Shown: piece by piece, positions 16,415 through 24,209 of the stretch
Position numbering within the stretch: the first letter of the stretch is position 1
How the letters are laid out: every line of letters begins with the position of its first letter
NCBI RefSeq assembly: GCF_936928535.1
Contig: NZ_CAKZHY010000122.1
Coordinates: 1-64,000, forward strand
Direction: 5' to 3'
DNA length: 64,000 bases
DNA from: an uncultured Bradyrhizobium sp.
GTDB taxonomy: Bacteria > Pseudomonadota > Alphaproteobacteria > Rhizobiales > Xanthobacteraceae
Made by a program: the position numbers and the translations under genes
The notes under the pieces: model-generated
The model's input: the letters and a program-made list of their open reading frames with translations, nothing else
What the model was told of the DNA's origin: nothing
Database searches by the model: none

Positions 16415-17917
16415 CTATTCCCAGGTGAGGAAGCCGGGCGCGGCCGAGAGCGGCGGCGCAGCGGCAAGCCGGGCAAGGTCGGGCACCGGCCGACACATGT
16501 TTTGATCACCCGCGAACGCAGCCTCGATGCTCGCCGCGACCGCAAGCACGATCGCATCGCCGCCGCGTGGGCCGACGATCTGCAGGCCGAACGGCAGGCC
16601 GGCTTCGTCGCGACCGAGCGGAATGCTGATCGCGGGATGGCCTGACAGCGTCACGGCGTAAGCGAGCGCGAGCCAGTGGAAGTAGGATTTCGTCGGCACG
16701 CCGTCGATCTCGGCGGGATAGAGCTCCGTCCACGGCCGCGGGCTGAGCGTGATCGTGGGGCTAATCAGCACATCGTGTATTTCGAAGAAGGTTTGATAGG
16801 CGCGATAGATCCGCGTCTGGGTCGTGGCAGCACGGGCGTGGTCCTCGAGCTTGTAGCCGAGGCCCTCCTCGACATTGGCGCGGACGTTGGGGCCCAGCAT
16901 CTCGGGCCGCTCTTTGTAGTTCTTGCCATGCATCGCGAGGAACAGGCCGGCGCGCAGCACCGCGAAGGCATCATCGGCGCCAGTGCAATCGGGCGCCGCC
17001 TCGCGGCTGTCGGCGAAGTGCGGTGCGAGCTTGTTCACGCGATCGCGGAACACGCGGCGGATGGCCTGCTCGGTCGGCGCAAAGCCGAAATCCTCGGTGA
17101 CGGCGAGGCGCAGCTTGCCGAGCTCTGCAGGGCGCGGCGCAGCCCAGCGCTCAGGGCGTCCACGCAGGGGCTCGCCCGGCAGCGTGTAGGCGAGCGGATC
17201 GCGTGCATCGTCGCTCGCCATCACCGACAGCATCAGCGCGGTGTCGGCGACATTGCGCGCCATCGGTCCGTCGGTGGACAGGTTGGACCAGCCGAAAGCA
17301 CGCTTCTCGCTCACCACGAGACCGTAGGAGGGGCGCATGCCGACGATGCCGCAGAAGCCGGCCGGATTGCGCAGGGAGCCGCCGGTGTCGGAGCCCGAGG
17401 CGAGCGGTGCCATGCCGCAGGCGAGCGCGACCGCGGAGCCGCCGGAGGAGCCGGCCGCCGAGCGCATGGGATCGAAGGGATTACCGGTCGCGCCGAACAC
17501 GGGATTGCGGGTGTTGCCGCCCGCCGCCCATTCCGGCGTGTTGGTCTTGCCGAAGATGATGGCGCCGGCGGCGCGCAAGCGCGCGACCGAGCCCTGGTCG
17601 GCACCCGGCACGTTTTCGCGCAGCAGCGGGCTGCCATAGGTCGAGCGCATTCCGGCGGTGTCTTGGGTATCCTTGATCAGGACGGGGAGCCCGTGCAGTG
17701 CGCCACGATCCTCGCCGCGCAGGATGGCGGCCTCGGCCTCTCTCGCCGCGGCGCGGGCACCCGGCTCGTCCAGGGTCACGACGGCGTTGACCGCGGGATT
17801 GACGGCCGCGATGCGGGACAGGCAGGCATCGAGCAGTTCGACAGGCGAGATCGCCTTGCTGGCCAGCAAGCGGCGCAACTCAACGGCGCTGGAATCGCAC
17901 AGGTCGGACAAGGCCAA
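16415..17917 (-). CDS. amidase (amidase signature family)
   Basis: This 500-residue Ser-cisSer-Lys hydrolase shows catalytic Lys82 in VLIKDTQDTAG, the serine-rich loop SAAGSSGGSAVALA (153-166) and nucleophile region SGSDTGGSLRNPAGFCG (Ser181). Length is typical. It hydrolyses a carboxamide to acid and ammonia; the substrate is unknown. It is first in an operon with an MFS carrier and a D-amino-acid-dehydrogenase-like flavoprotein. An XRE-cupin regulator is divergent 203 bp away. GatA is unlikely because gatB and gatC are absent and the operon is catabolic in character. Confidence 0.93.
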   Translation of the reverse strand: MALSDLCDSSAVELRRLLASKAISPVELLDACLSRIAAVNPAVNAVVTLDEPGARAAAREAEAAILRGEDRGALHGLPVLIKDTQDTAGMRSTYGSPLLRENVPGADQGSVARLRAAGAIIFGKTNTPEWAAGGNTRNPVFGATGNPFDPMRSAAGSSGGSAVALACGMAPLASGSDTGGSLRNPAGFCGIVGMRPSYGLVVSEKRAFGWSNLSTDGPMARNVADTALMLSVMASDDARDPLAYTLPGEPLRGRPERWAAPRPAELGKLRLAVTEDFGFAPTEQAIRRVFRDRVNKLAPHFADSREAAPDCTGADDAFAVLRAGLFLAMHGKNYKERPEMLGPNVRANVEEGLGYKLEDHARAATTQTRIYRAYQTFFEIHDVLISPTITLSPRPWTELYPAEIDGVPTKSYFHWLALAYAVTLSGHPAISIPLGRDEAGLPFGLQIVGPRGGDAIVLAVAASIEAAFAGDQNMCRPVPDLARLAAAPPLSAAPGFLTWE

Positions 17918-18120
17918 TCCCTTTCAGATTATGAAAACGATTTAGCATATCGGAAAGTGGGGCCGGCGCACCAATTTTCGTCAGAACCGGCCAATTCATG
18001 CACAAATCGTGGATCGCACGCCCAGCGGCTGGCCATTGGAGGTATCCGGGGAAGCGCGACCTCGAAAAGATTGGGCCGATCAGCCAATATTTTTTCTCGG
18101 GTCCGTGGTAGAGATGCTGC

Positions 18121-18801
18121 ATGAGCGAGATCACGACATCTGAAGGTGCCAACTCCCAGCTCGGCCAGTGTCTCAAGGCCGCCCGGCAGGCGCGCGGCCT
18201 GACGCTCAAGCAAGTGGCTGAAAGAACGGGCATGGCGCTTTCGACCCTGTCCAAGGTCGAGAACGGGCTGATGTCGCTGACCTACGACAAGCTGCTGCAG
18301 CTGACCTCAGGCCTGAAGATGGAGATCGCGGAGCTGTTCAATCCCGCGGTCGCGGCGCCCGCGCCGGGCCGGCCGGTCACGGCGCGGCGAAGCATCAGCA
18401 GGGCCGGGGAGGGGCAGCTGATCAACACGAAATTCTACACCTACACCTATCAATGCACCGACCTGATCGGCAAACGCATGGTGCCGATCGTCGCCGAGGT
18501 TCGTGCGCGCTCGTTGGACGAATTCGGTCCGCTGCTGCGTCACGCGGGCGAGGAGTATTTTCTGGTGACGAGCGGACGCGTGGCCGTCCACACCGAGTTC
18601 TACGCACCGGAGATCCTGGGTGAGGGCGATGGCATCTATCTCGATAGCACCATGGGCCACGCCTACCTCAACGCGGGCGAGGCGGCGTCCGCCAAGGGCG
18701 TCTGTCTCTGCACCAGCGAGGCCCCGGATCTCTACGACCAGCTTCGCCAGATCGCATCGCGCGACGTGGCGCCTGACGCTGATGACGAGCTACCGCCGTA
18801 G
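18121..18801 (+). CDS. XRE family transcriptional regulator with C-terminal cupin
   Basis: This is a 226-residue regulator. The N-terminal helix-turn-helix (about 14-70, LKAARQARGLTLKQVAERTG and LSTLSKVENG) is followed by a linker and a cupin_2 sensor domain (about 120-215) with GPLLRHAGEEYFLVTSGRVAVHTE. The cupin probably senses a small ligand. It is divergent from the amidase-MFS-oxidoreductase operon and is the obvious candidate to control it. The 203-bp intergenic region contains AT-rich stretches (17925-17955, 18080-18100) but I could not identify a convincing operator palindrome. Confidence 0.92.
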   Translation: MSEITTSEGANSQLGQCLKAARQARGLTLKQVAERTGMALSTLSKVENGLMSLTYDKLLQLTSGLKMEIAELFNPAVAAPAPGRPVTARRSISRAGEGQLINTKFYTYTYQCTDLIGKRMVPIVAEVRARSLDEFGPLLRHAGEEYFLVTSGRVAVHTEFYAPEILGEGDGIYLDSTMGHAYLNAGEAASAKGVCLCTSEAPDLYDQLRQIASRDVAPDADDELPP

Positions 18802-18824
18802 CGTATCGGCGAGGCCTTAAAACG

Positions 18825-18853
18825 AAAACGCCCGGCTTTTGGCCGGGCGTTTT
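18825..18853. terminator. bidirectional rho-independent terminator
   Basis: AAAACGCCCGGC and GCCGGGCGTTTT form a long stem around a TTTTG loop, with A and T tracts on both sides. It lies between the convergent XRE-cupin gene and rne and can serve both. Confidence 0.92.
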
Positions 18854-18869
18854 GCATTGGATGTTCGGC

Positions 18870-21800
18870 TTATTCGCCGCCGCCGAAGCGGCGCGACCAC
18901 CAGCCGGCGCGACGCGGGGTCGCCGGCGTCTCGACTGCCGCTTCCGGCGCGGGCTCCGGCTCAGCAGCGGGCGGAGCGACCGGCTCGGGCGTTGCCGCAA
19001 CCGGGGTTGCCAGCTCGCTCGGGCTGCTCGACACGAAGCTCACCTTCTCGCGGACGGTGGAGCGGCGACGTGCCGCCTTCTCGTCGACGGCGGGCTCTTC
19101 CTCGGCGACATCAGCGGCGGCTTGAGCCGGCGCTTCGACCGGTGCCTGGTGGAATTGGGGCTCAGGCTGAGGCGCCTCGTGCTCATCAGGGGCGATCTGC
19201 TCTGAATGCGCAATCGGCGGAGCGGTCTCGCTGCCATTGCTGTCGAAATCGGCCACCGCATCGGTTGCTTCCGACGGCGGATTGCCGCCGAGCTCGTCGC
19301 CGATGGATCCCGAAAGACCTTCCTCGTTGCCGCCGCGCCGACGACGCCCACCCCTGCGACCACGCCGGCGTCGGCGGTCGCCGCTGCCCTGCTGCTCGCC
19401 ACGGGCGGCCTGCTCCTCGCTGTCCTCGCCCTCTTGCTCGGCATCGGCATCCTCTTCGCCTTCGCCTGCAATCATTGCGGGTTCGGGAAGCGTCGCGGGT
19501 GTATCCTCGCGCAGCTCACCGTCGCGCTGGCCACCGCGGCCGCGACGGCGGCGGCGGCGCTTGCGGCGCTGGCCGTCCTGATCAGGTGCGGCATCGCCTG
19601 CGGCCTGCTCCTCGGTGAGACCTTCGGTCTCCTCGGTCTCGACCTCGGATTCAGTCTCCAGGTCAAAGCCGTCCTCGTCGTCATAGGCCTCTTCGGCCAG
19701 CGGCGGCGGGCTCGCGGCCGCCTGCGCTGCCAGCAGCGCCTTGGCGGCTTCGAGCGTATGCACCTGCTCGCCACGGTCGATGAGATAGGCCTGCGGGCCT
19801 GAGACGCTGGGGTCGGCGATCACGGACAGCGTGACCTTGAAGCCGTTCTCGAGGTCGCGCAGATGACCGCGCTTGTGGTTGAGCACATAGAGCGCGACGT
19901 CGGTGCGGGTGCGGACCACGAGATTGTGGGTCGCGCCCTTCATCAGGATCTCTTCGAGGCCGCGCAGCAGCTGCAGGGCCACCGAGGACACCGAACGGAC
20001 GTGACCGGTGCCGCCGCAATGCGGGCAGGGATCGGTCGAGCTCTCGAGCACGCTGGCGCGGATGCGCTGGCGCGACATCTCGAGCAGGCCGAAATGCGAG
20101 ATGCGTCCGACCTGGATGCGCGCACGGTCCTGCCGCAGGCAATCGGACAGCTTGCGCTCGACCGCGCGGTTGTTGCGCTTCTCGTCCATGTCGATGAAGT
20201 CGATGACGATCAGGCCGGCGAGGTCGCGCAGGCGAAGCTGGCGGGCGACCTCTTCGGCCGCTTCCAGATTGGTCTTGAGCGCGGTGTCCTCGATATGGTG
20301 CTCGCGGGTCGAGCGGCCGGAGTTGACGTCGATCGAGACCAGCGCCTCGGTCTGGTTGATGACGATGTAACCGCCGGAGCGCAACTGCACGGTCGGCGAG
20401 AACATCGCATCGAGCTGGCTCTCGACGCCCATGCGCGAGAACAGCGGTTGGCCGTCGCGATACTGCTTCACCGCGCTGACATTGGCGGGCATCAGCATCT
20501 TCATGAAGTCGCGCGCTTCGCGGTAGCCGGCGTCACCGGCGACCTGGATCTCGTCGATTTCCTTGTTGTAGAGGTCGCGCAGCGAGCGCTTGATCAGCGA
20601 GCCTTCCTCGTAGACCAGCGTCGGAGCCTGCGACTTCAGCGTCAGGTCGCGCACCGTCTCCCACATCCGGATCAAGTATTCGAAGTCGCGCTTGATCTCG
20701 GGCTTGGTGCGGGCGGCGCCGGCGGTGCGCAGGATGATGCCCATGCCCTCGGGCACGTCGAGATCCTGCACCACTTCCTTCAGGCGCGAACGGTCCTGCG
20801 CGCTGGTGATCTTGCGGCTGATGCCGCCGCCGCGCGCGGTGTTCGGCATCAACACGGCATAGCGGCCGGCGAGCGACAGATAAGTCGTCAGTGCAGCGCC
20901 CTTGTTGCCGCGCTCTTCCTTGACGACCTGCACCAGCATCACCTGGCGGCGCTTGATGACTTCCTGGATCTTGTATTGGCGGCGCGGACGGAAGGTGCGC
21001 TCCGGCACTTCCTCGAGCACGTCGTCGCCACCGACGGATTCGACGTGTTCTTCTTCGCTTTCCTCGCCGTCTTCATCGTCCTCTTCGTCGTCACCGGCGG
21101 CTTCCGCAGCCTCGCCATGCGACGCCTCTGCCGCTTCGCCAGCGGCGTAAACGGCATCGGCCGGCTCGGTGACCGAGGTCACGACTTCGGCAAACGTTTC
21201 ACCATGGGCTTCGACGACGGGGGCATCGTGAGGTTCGGCAACGCTCTCGGCCGCAACGGGCGCGGGCGCCTCGTCGGGATGATGGTCGTGCTCGTGATGA
21301 TCATGCTCGTGGTCATGACCATGATCGTCATGATCGTGCGCGTGCTGGTCATCATGGGCGTGGGGATGATCATGGTGATCGTGATCATCATGCTCATGAT
21401 TGTCATGGCCGTGATCATCGTCATGATGGACGTGGTCGTGGCCTTCGTGCTCGCCGTGATGCTCGGCATCGGCATGCAGGTGCTCGCCCTCATGCGGCGC
21501 GCCTTCGGCGTGCTCCTGATGGGGCTGGCCCTCGACCGGCTGGGCCGCGGGATCGCTACCAGCGTCGAGACCCTCGACGATGTCGCTACGGACGCGCTCG
21601 CCCTGACCGCGGCGGCGGGCATTGCGGTGGCGCGAACGGCGGCGGCCGTGGGAGCGGTTCTCACTCTCTTCCTCGGCTTCGCGATGGGCCTGTTCTTCGG
21701 CCTCGATCAGCGCCTGCCGGTCGGCGACGGGGATCTGGTAATAGTCGGGATGGATTTCGCTGAAGGCGAGGAAGCCGTGGCGATTGCCGCCATATTCAAC

Positions 21801-21974
21801 GAAGGCGGCTTGAAGTGAGGGTTCGACCCTGGTGACCTTGGCGAGGTAAATGTTCCCGCGCAGTTGCTTGCGTTGCGCGGTCTCGAAGTCAAACTCTTCG
21901 ACGCGATTGCCGCGGACCACGACGACCCGGGTCTCTTCCGGGTGGGTGGCATCGATCAACATCTTGTTGGGCAT
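18870..21974 (-). CDS. rne: ribonuclease E/G
   Basis: This 1,034-residue endoribonuclease is the scaffold of the RNA degradosome. It starts MPNKMLIDATHPEETRVVVV. The S1 RNA-binding domain (about 36-85) is interrupted by a 240-residue insert and resumes at about 330-375. The catalytic DNase I-like subdomain has SIDVNSGRST (Asp549) and VIDFIDMD (Asp592), and the Zn-link DPCPHCGGTGH is near 648-658. The C-terminal tail (about 750-1034) is disordered, with acidic and Arg-rich blocks that probably bind RNA and partners. The insert includes a His/Asp tract at 177-232 that is exceptionally histidine-dense. The 706-bp upstream gap may hold a long 5' leader, as known for rne autoregulation elsewhere. 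Confidence 0.97.
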   Translation of the reverse strand: MPNKMLIDATHPEETRVVVVRGNRVEEFDFETAQRKQLRGNIYLAKVTRVEPSLQAAFVEYGGNRHGFLAFSEIHPDYYQIPVADRQALIEAEEQAHREAEEESENRSHGRRRSRHRNARRRGQGERVRSDIVEGLDAGSDPAAQPVEGQPHQEHAEGAPHEGEHLHADAEHHGEHEGHDHVHHDDDHGHDNHEHDDHDHHDHPHAHDDQHAHDHDDHGHDHEHDHHEHDHHPDEAPAPVAAESVAEPHDAPVVEAHGETFAEVVTSVTEPADAVYAAGEAAEASHGEAAEAAGDDEEDDEDGEESEEEHVESVGGDDVLEEVPERTFRPRRQYKIQEVIKRRQVMLVQVVKEERGNKGAALTTYLSLAGRYAVLMPNTARGGGISRKITSAQDRSRLKEVVQDLDVPEGMGIILRTAGAARTKPEIKRDFEYLIRMWETVRDLTLKSQAPTLVYEEGSLIKRSLRDLYNKEIDEIQVAGDAGYREARDFMKMLMPANVSAVKQYRDGQPLFSRMGVESQLDAMFSPTVQLRSGGYIVINQTEALVSIDVNSGRSTREHHIEDTALKTNLEAAEEVARQLRLRDLAGLIVIDFIDMDEKRNNRAVERKLSDCLRQDRARIQVGRISHFGLLEMSRQRIRASVLESSTDPCPHCGGTGHVRSVSSVALQLLRGLEEILMKGATHNLVVRTRTDVALYVLNHKRGHLRDLENGFKVTLSVIADPSVSGPQAYLIDRGEQVHTLEAAKALLAAQAAASPPPLAEEAYDDEDGFDLETESEVETEETEGLTEEQAAGDAAPDQDGQRRKRRRRRRGRGGQRDGELREDTPATLPEPAMIAGEGEEDADAEQEGEDSEEQAARGEQQGSGDRRRRRGRRGGRRRRGGNEEGLSGSIGDELGGNPPSEATDAVADFDSNGSETAPPIAHSEQIAPDEHEAPQPEPQFHQAPVEAPAQAAADVAEEEPAVDEKAARRRSTVREKVSFVSSSPSELATPVAATPEPVAPPAAEPEPAPEAAVETPATPRRAGWWSRRFGGGE

Positions 21975-22680
21975 GTCTTAACTCTTGGCGGCGGCGGGCG
22001 CGGTTCACCGTGGGCGCGAAGAGCGCTGCCGGGTGATGCGACGGTCCACCTGATTCGGGGGTGAGGGGAAGGCCGAAACGCCGTCTCTCGCGCCTTGCCG
22101 AATCGGAAGCGTCAGAACCGGAGCGGCGCGCGGGATTTTCACTCCGCAGCGTCGCGAAAGGTCCTTCAGAATTCGTCGGCACAGTCTGGCGCATCAAGCG
22201 TCGGCCCGTATGAAACATTGGGCGGAGGGGCCGCCCCTTAATCAGTTGCTGCTGGCCAGGCATGGCGCGTGCGCGCTCGCCCTGGGATCAAGAACCGCCC
22301 CCTTGGGATTAAGAGGGTGGGTAACTGGCCGTGTCGCTGTCAAAACTGTCCCGGAAACAGTGTGGTAACCGGAAACCGTTCGCCGCCGGGGCTTGCCCCG
22401 TTCCGCCTCGCTGCCGCGCACCGCGCTGGTCGTTGAGGGGAACAGAAAAACGCTGGAATTCCCGAACCTTGGGAGCTCCGGCGCTGCACCGGGAGGCTGA
22501 ATGCGACACAACCGGAAATCATTGGCCGTCAGCAATCCGTACATACGAGGAATGGGCCATCCGTGCAAGGGAGCGTCGCACACCGGTCACAGTCGAAGAG
22601 TTTCGCGTTGCCGTCATTAAGGACCGATTAACCCTGTGGTTCTATTGCGTTAAAGAGGGCTGCTCGGAGGCACGGATTCG
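21975..22680. other. 706-bp divergent intergenic region rne / amiC
   Basis: There is no convincing gene here. It must contain the divergent promoters and probably a long rne 5' untranslated leader. Visible structure: a short hairpin GGGCGG-AGGGG-CCGCCC near 22222-22238, several G-rich blocks, and a TTAA-N7-TTAA element at 22617-22631 close to amiC. A TTGACA-like hexamer on the minus strand (22342-22347) lacks a matching -10. Short open frames here have no family features. Confidence 0.6.
22617..22631 (+). promoter_or_regulatory. candidate CtrA binding site upstream of amiC
   Basis: TTAA-GGACCGA-TTAA matches the full CtrA consensus TTAA-N7-TTAA exactly and lies 50 bp ahead of the amiC start codon. 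The second half continues as TTAACC. CtrA controls cell-cycle and division genes in alphaproteobacteria; a cell-separation amidase would be a sensible target. Not tested. Confidence 0.45.
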
Positions 22681-23979
22681 GTGGCGAGCCGCACAAATCA
22701 ACGGGTTTTGCTGGGATTTGCGCTTCTATGCGCCTCGGCATTGCCATGCGCCGATTCCTCCCGCCTGAGCGCGGCGGAGAGCCCGTCGCAACCCTCTGTT
22801 GCGGCAGCAAATTTTCCTGTCGCGACAGCGGCGCGTCTGGCCGGTGACGGCAAGCAGACCCGCTTCATCCTCGACCTCGATCAGACCGTCAGCTTCCGCA
22901 CCACGACGCTTGCCGATCCCTACCGGGTGGTGGTCGACGTTCCCCAGGTCAATTTTCAGCTGGCCCCAGGCACAGGGGCCGGGCGAGGACTGGTCAAGGC
23001 CTTCCGCTACGGGCTGGTGATGCCGGGCGGCTCTCGAATCGTGTTCGACCTGACCGGGCCGGCCAAGATCACCAATTCCTATGTGCTCGAGGCGGCCAAC
23101 GGCCAGCCGGCCCGGTTGGTACTGGAACTCGAGGAGGTCGATCGCACGGCCTTCGTGCAGACGCCTCCGCCGGAGAATCACCCCGAACTGCGTCCGACCA
23201 TCGCCGCTGCTCCGCCGACAACGGTCCCCAGCACGCCTGATCCCGCGCCGCAGAAGCCGGGAACGCCTTCCGACGGCCGGCCGGTTGTCGTGATCGACCC
23301 TGGCCATGGCGGCATCGACAATGGCACGCAGTCGAGCGGTGAGAGCGAGAAAAATCTGGTGCTGGCCTTCGGGCTGGCGTTGCGCGACCGGCTGGAAAAG
23401 TCAGGCAAATACCGGGTGGTCATGACGCGGGATGACGACACCTTCATTCCACTCAATGACCGGCCCAAGGTCGCCCGCAATCTGAACGCCGCGCTGTTCG
23501 TCTCGATCCACGCCGACGCGCTGCCGAAGGCCGAGGGCGACGCGCAAGGAGCCACCATCTATACGCTGTCGGACAAGGCCTCCGACGCCGAAGCGCAGCG
23601 GCTGGCCGATGCCGAAAACCGTGCCGATGCGATCGCCGGCTTCAATCTCGCGGAAGAACCGACCGATGTCGCCGACATCCTGATCGATCTGACGCAACGG
23701 GAAACCCGTACCTTTTCAAACCGTTTTGCCCATTTGCTGATGGGCGAAATGAAGTCGACAGTGCGGATGCACAAGCATCCGCTGAAGTCGGCCGGCTTCC
23801 GGGTCCTGAAGGCGCCTGATGTGCCCTCGGTGCTGGTGGAGATCGGCTATGTCTCCAACAAGGACGACCTCGGACACCTCGTCTCCGAGGGATGGCGATC
23901 CAGGGCCGTCGGCTCGATGGCCCAGGCTATCGACACGTTCCTGGCCAAGCGGATGGCGACGGCAGGGGCGTCGAACTAA
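22681..23979 (+). CDS. amiC: N-acetylmuramoyl-L-alanine amidase, AmiC type
   Basis: This 432-residue periplasmic cell-wall hydrolase starts at GTG with GGAGG at 22667-22671. Signal peptide about 1-25. An AMIN domain (about 45-150, containing TRFILDLDQTVSF and PYRVVVDVPQVNF) is followed by a Pro-rich linker (about 160-195). The amidase_3 domain has the zinc-binding VVIDPGHGGIDNG and SIHADALPKAEG motifs plus VLVEIGYVSNKDD with the catalytic Glu. It cleaves the septal peptide from MurNAc during daughter-cell separation. PBP1A follows on the same strand. Confidence 0.95.
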   Translation: MASRTNQRVLLGFALLCASALPCADSSRLSAAESPSQPSVAAANFPVATAARLAGDGKQTRFILDLDQTVSFRTTTLADPYRVVVDVPQVNFQLAPGTGAGRGLVKAFRYGLVMPGGSRIVFDLTGPAKITNSYVLEAANGQPARLVLELEEVDRTAFVQTPPPENHPELRPTIAAAPPTTVPSTPDPAPQKPGTPSDGRPVVVIDPGHGGIDNGTQSSGESEKNLVLAFGLALRDRLEKSGKYRVVMTRDDDTFIPLNDRPKVARNLNAALFVSIHADALPKAEGDAQGATIYTLSDKASDAEAQRLADAENRADAIAGFNLAEEPTDVADILIDLTQRETRTFSNRFAHLLMGEMKSTVRMHKHPLKSAGFRVLKAPDVPSVLVEIGYVSNKDDLGHLVSEGWRSRAVGSMAQAIDTFLAKRMATAGASN

Positions 23980-24209
23980 GAAGGGGATGCCGGTTCCGTT
24001 GTTAAGCCCTAGTTTGGCCACAGCGGACGCTTTATAAAAACACCGCAGGGGGTTCCGGAATCGACGAGAATCCCGTTCGGCAAGCGTCTTTCGATCCGGC
24101 ATCAATGGTATTGAGTAGGCCGGTGAATTCGCGACGTGAGGACGGCGCCCGTTGGGGACGCCTTGGGCTGATCTTGAACTGAGTCTGGGATTGAACGGAT
24201 AAACACATA

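Noticed and set aside
19863..21818. Long plus-strand open frame opposite rne with apparently many membrane helices
   Set aside because: It is the complement of rne. The 'hydrophobic' stretch comes from the antisense of His/Asp codons (ATG/GTC), not from a membrane protein.
22342..22347. TTGACA on the minus strand as a possible rne -35 element
   Set aside because: No reasonable -10 hexamer is found 16-18 bp downstream.
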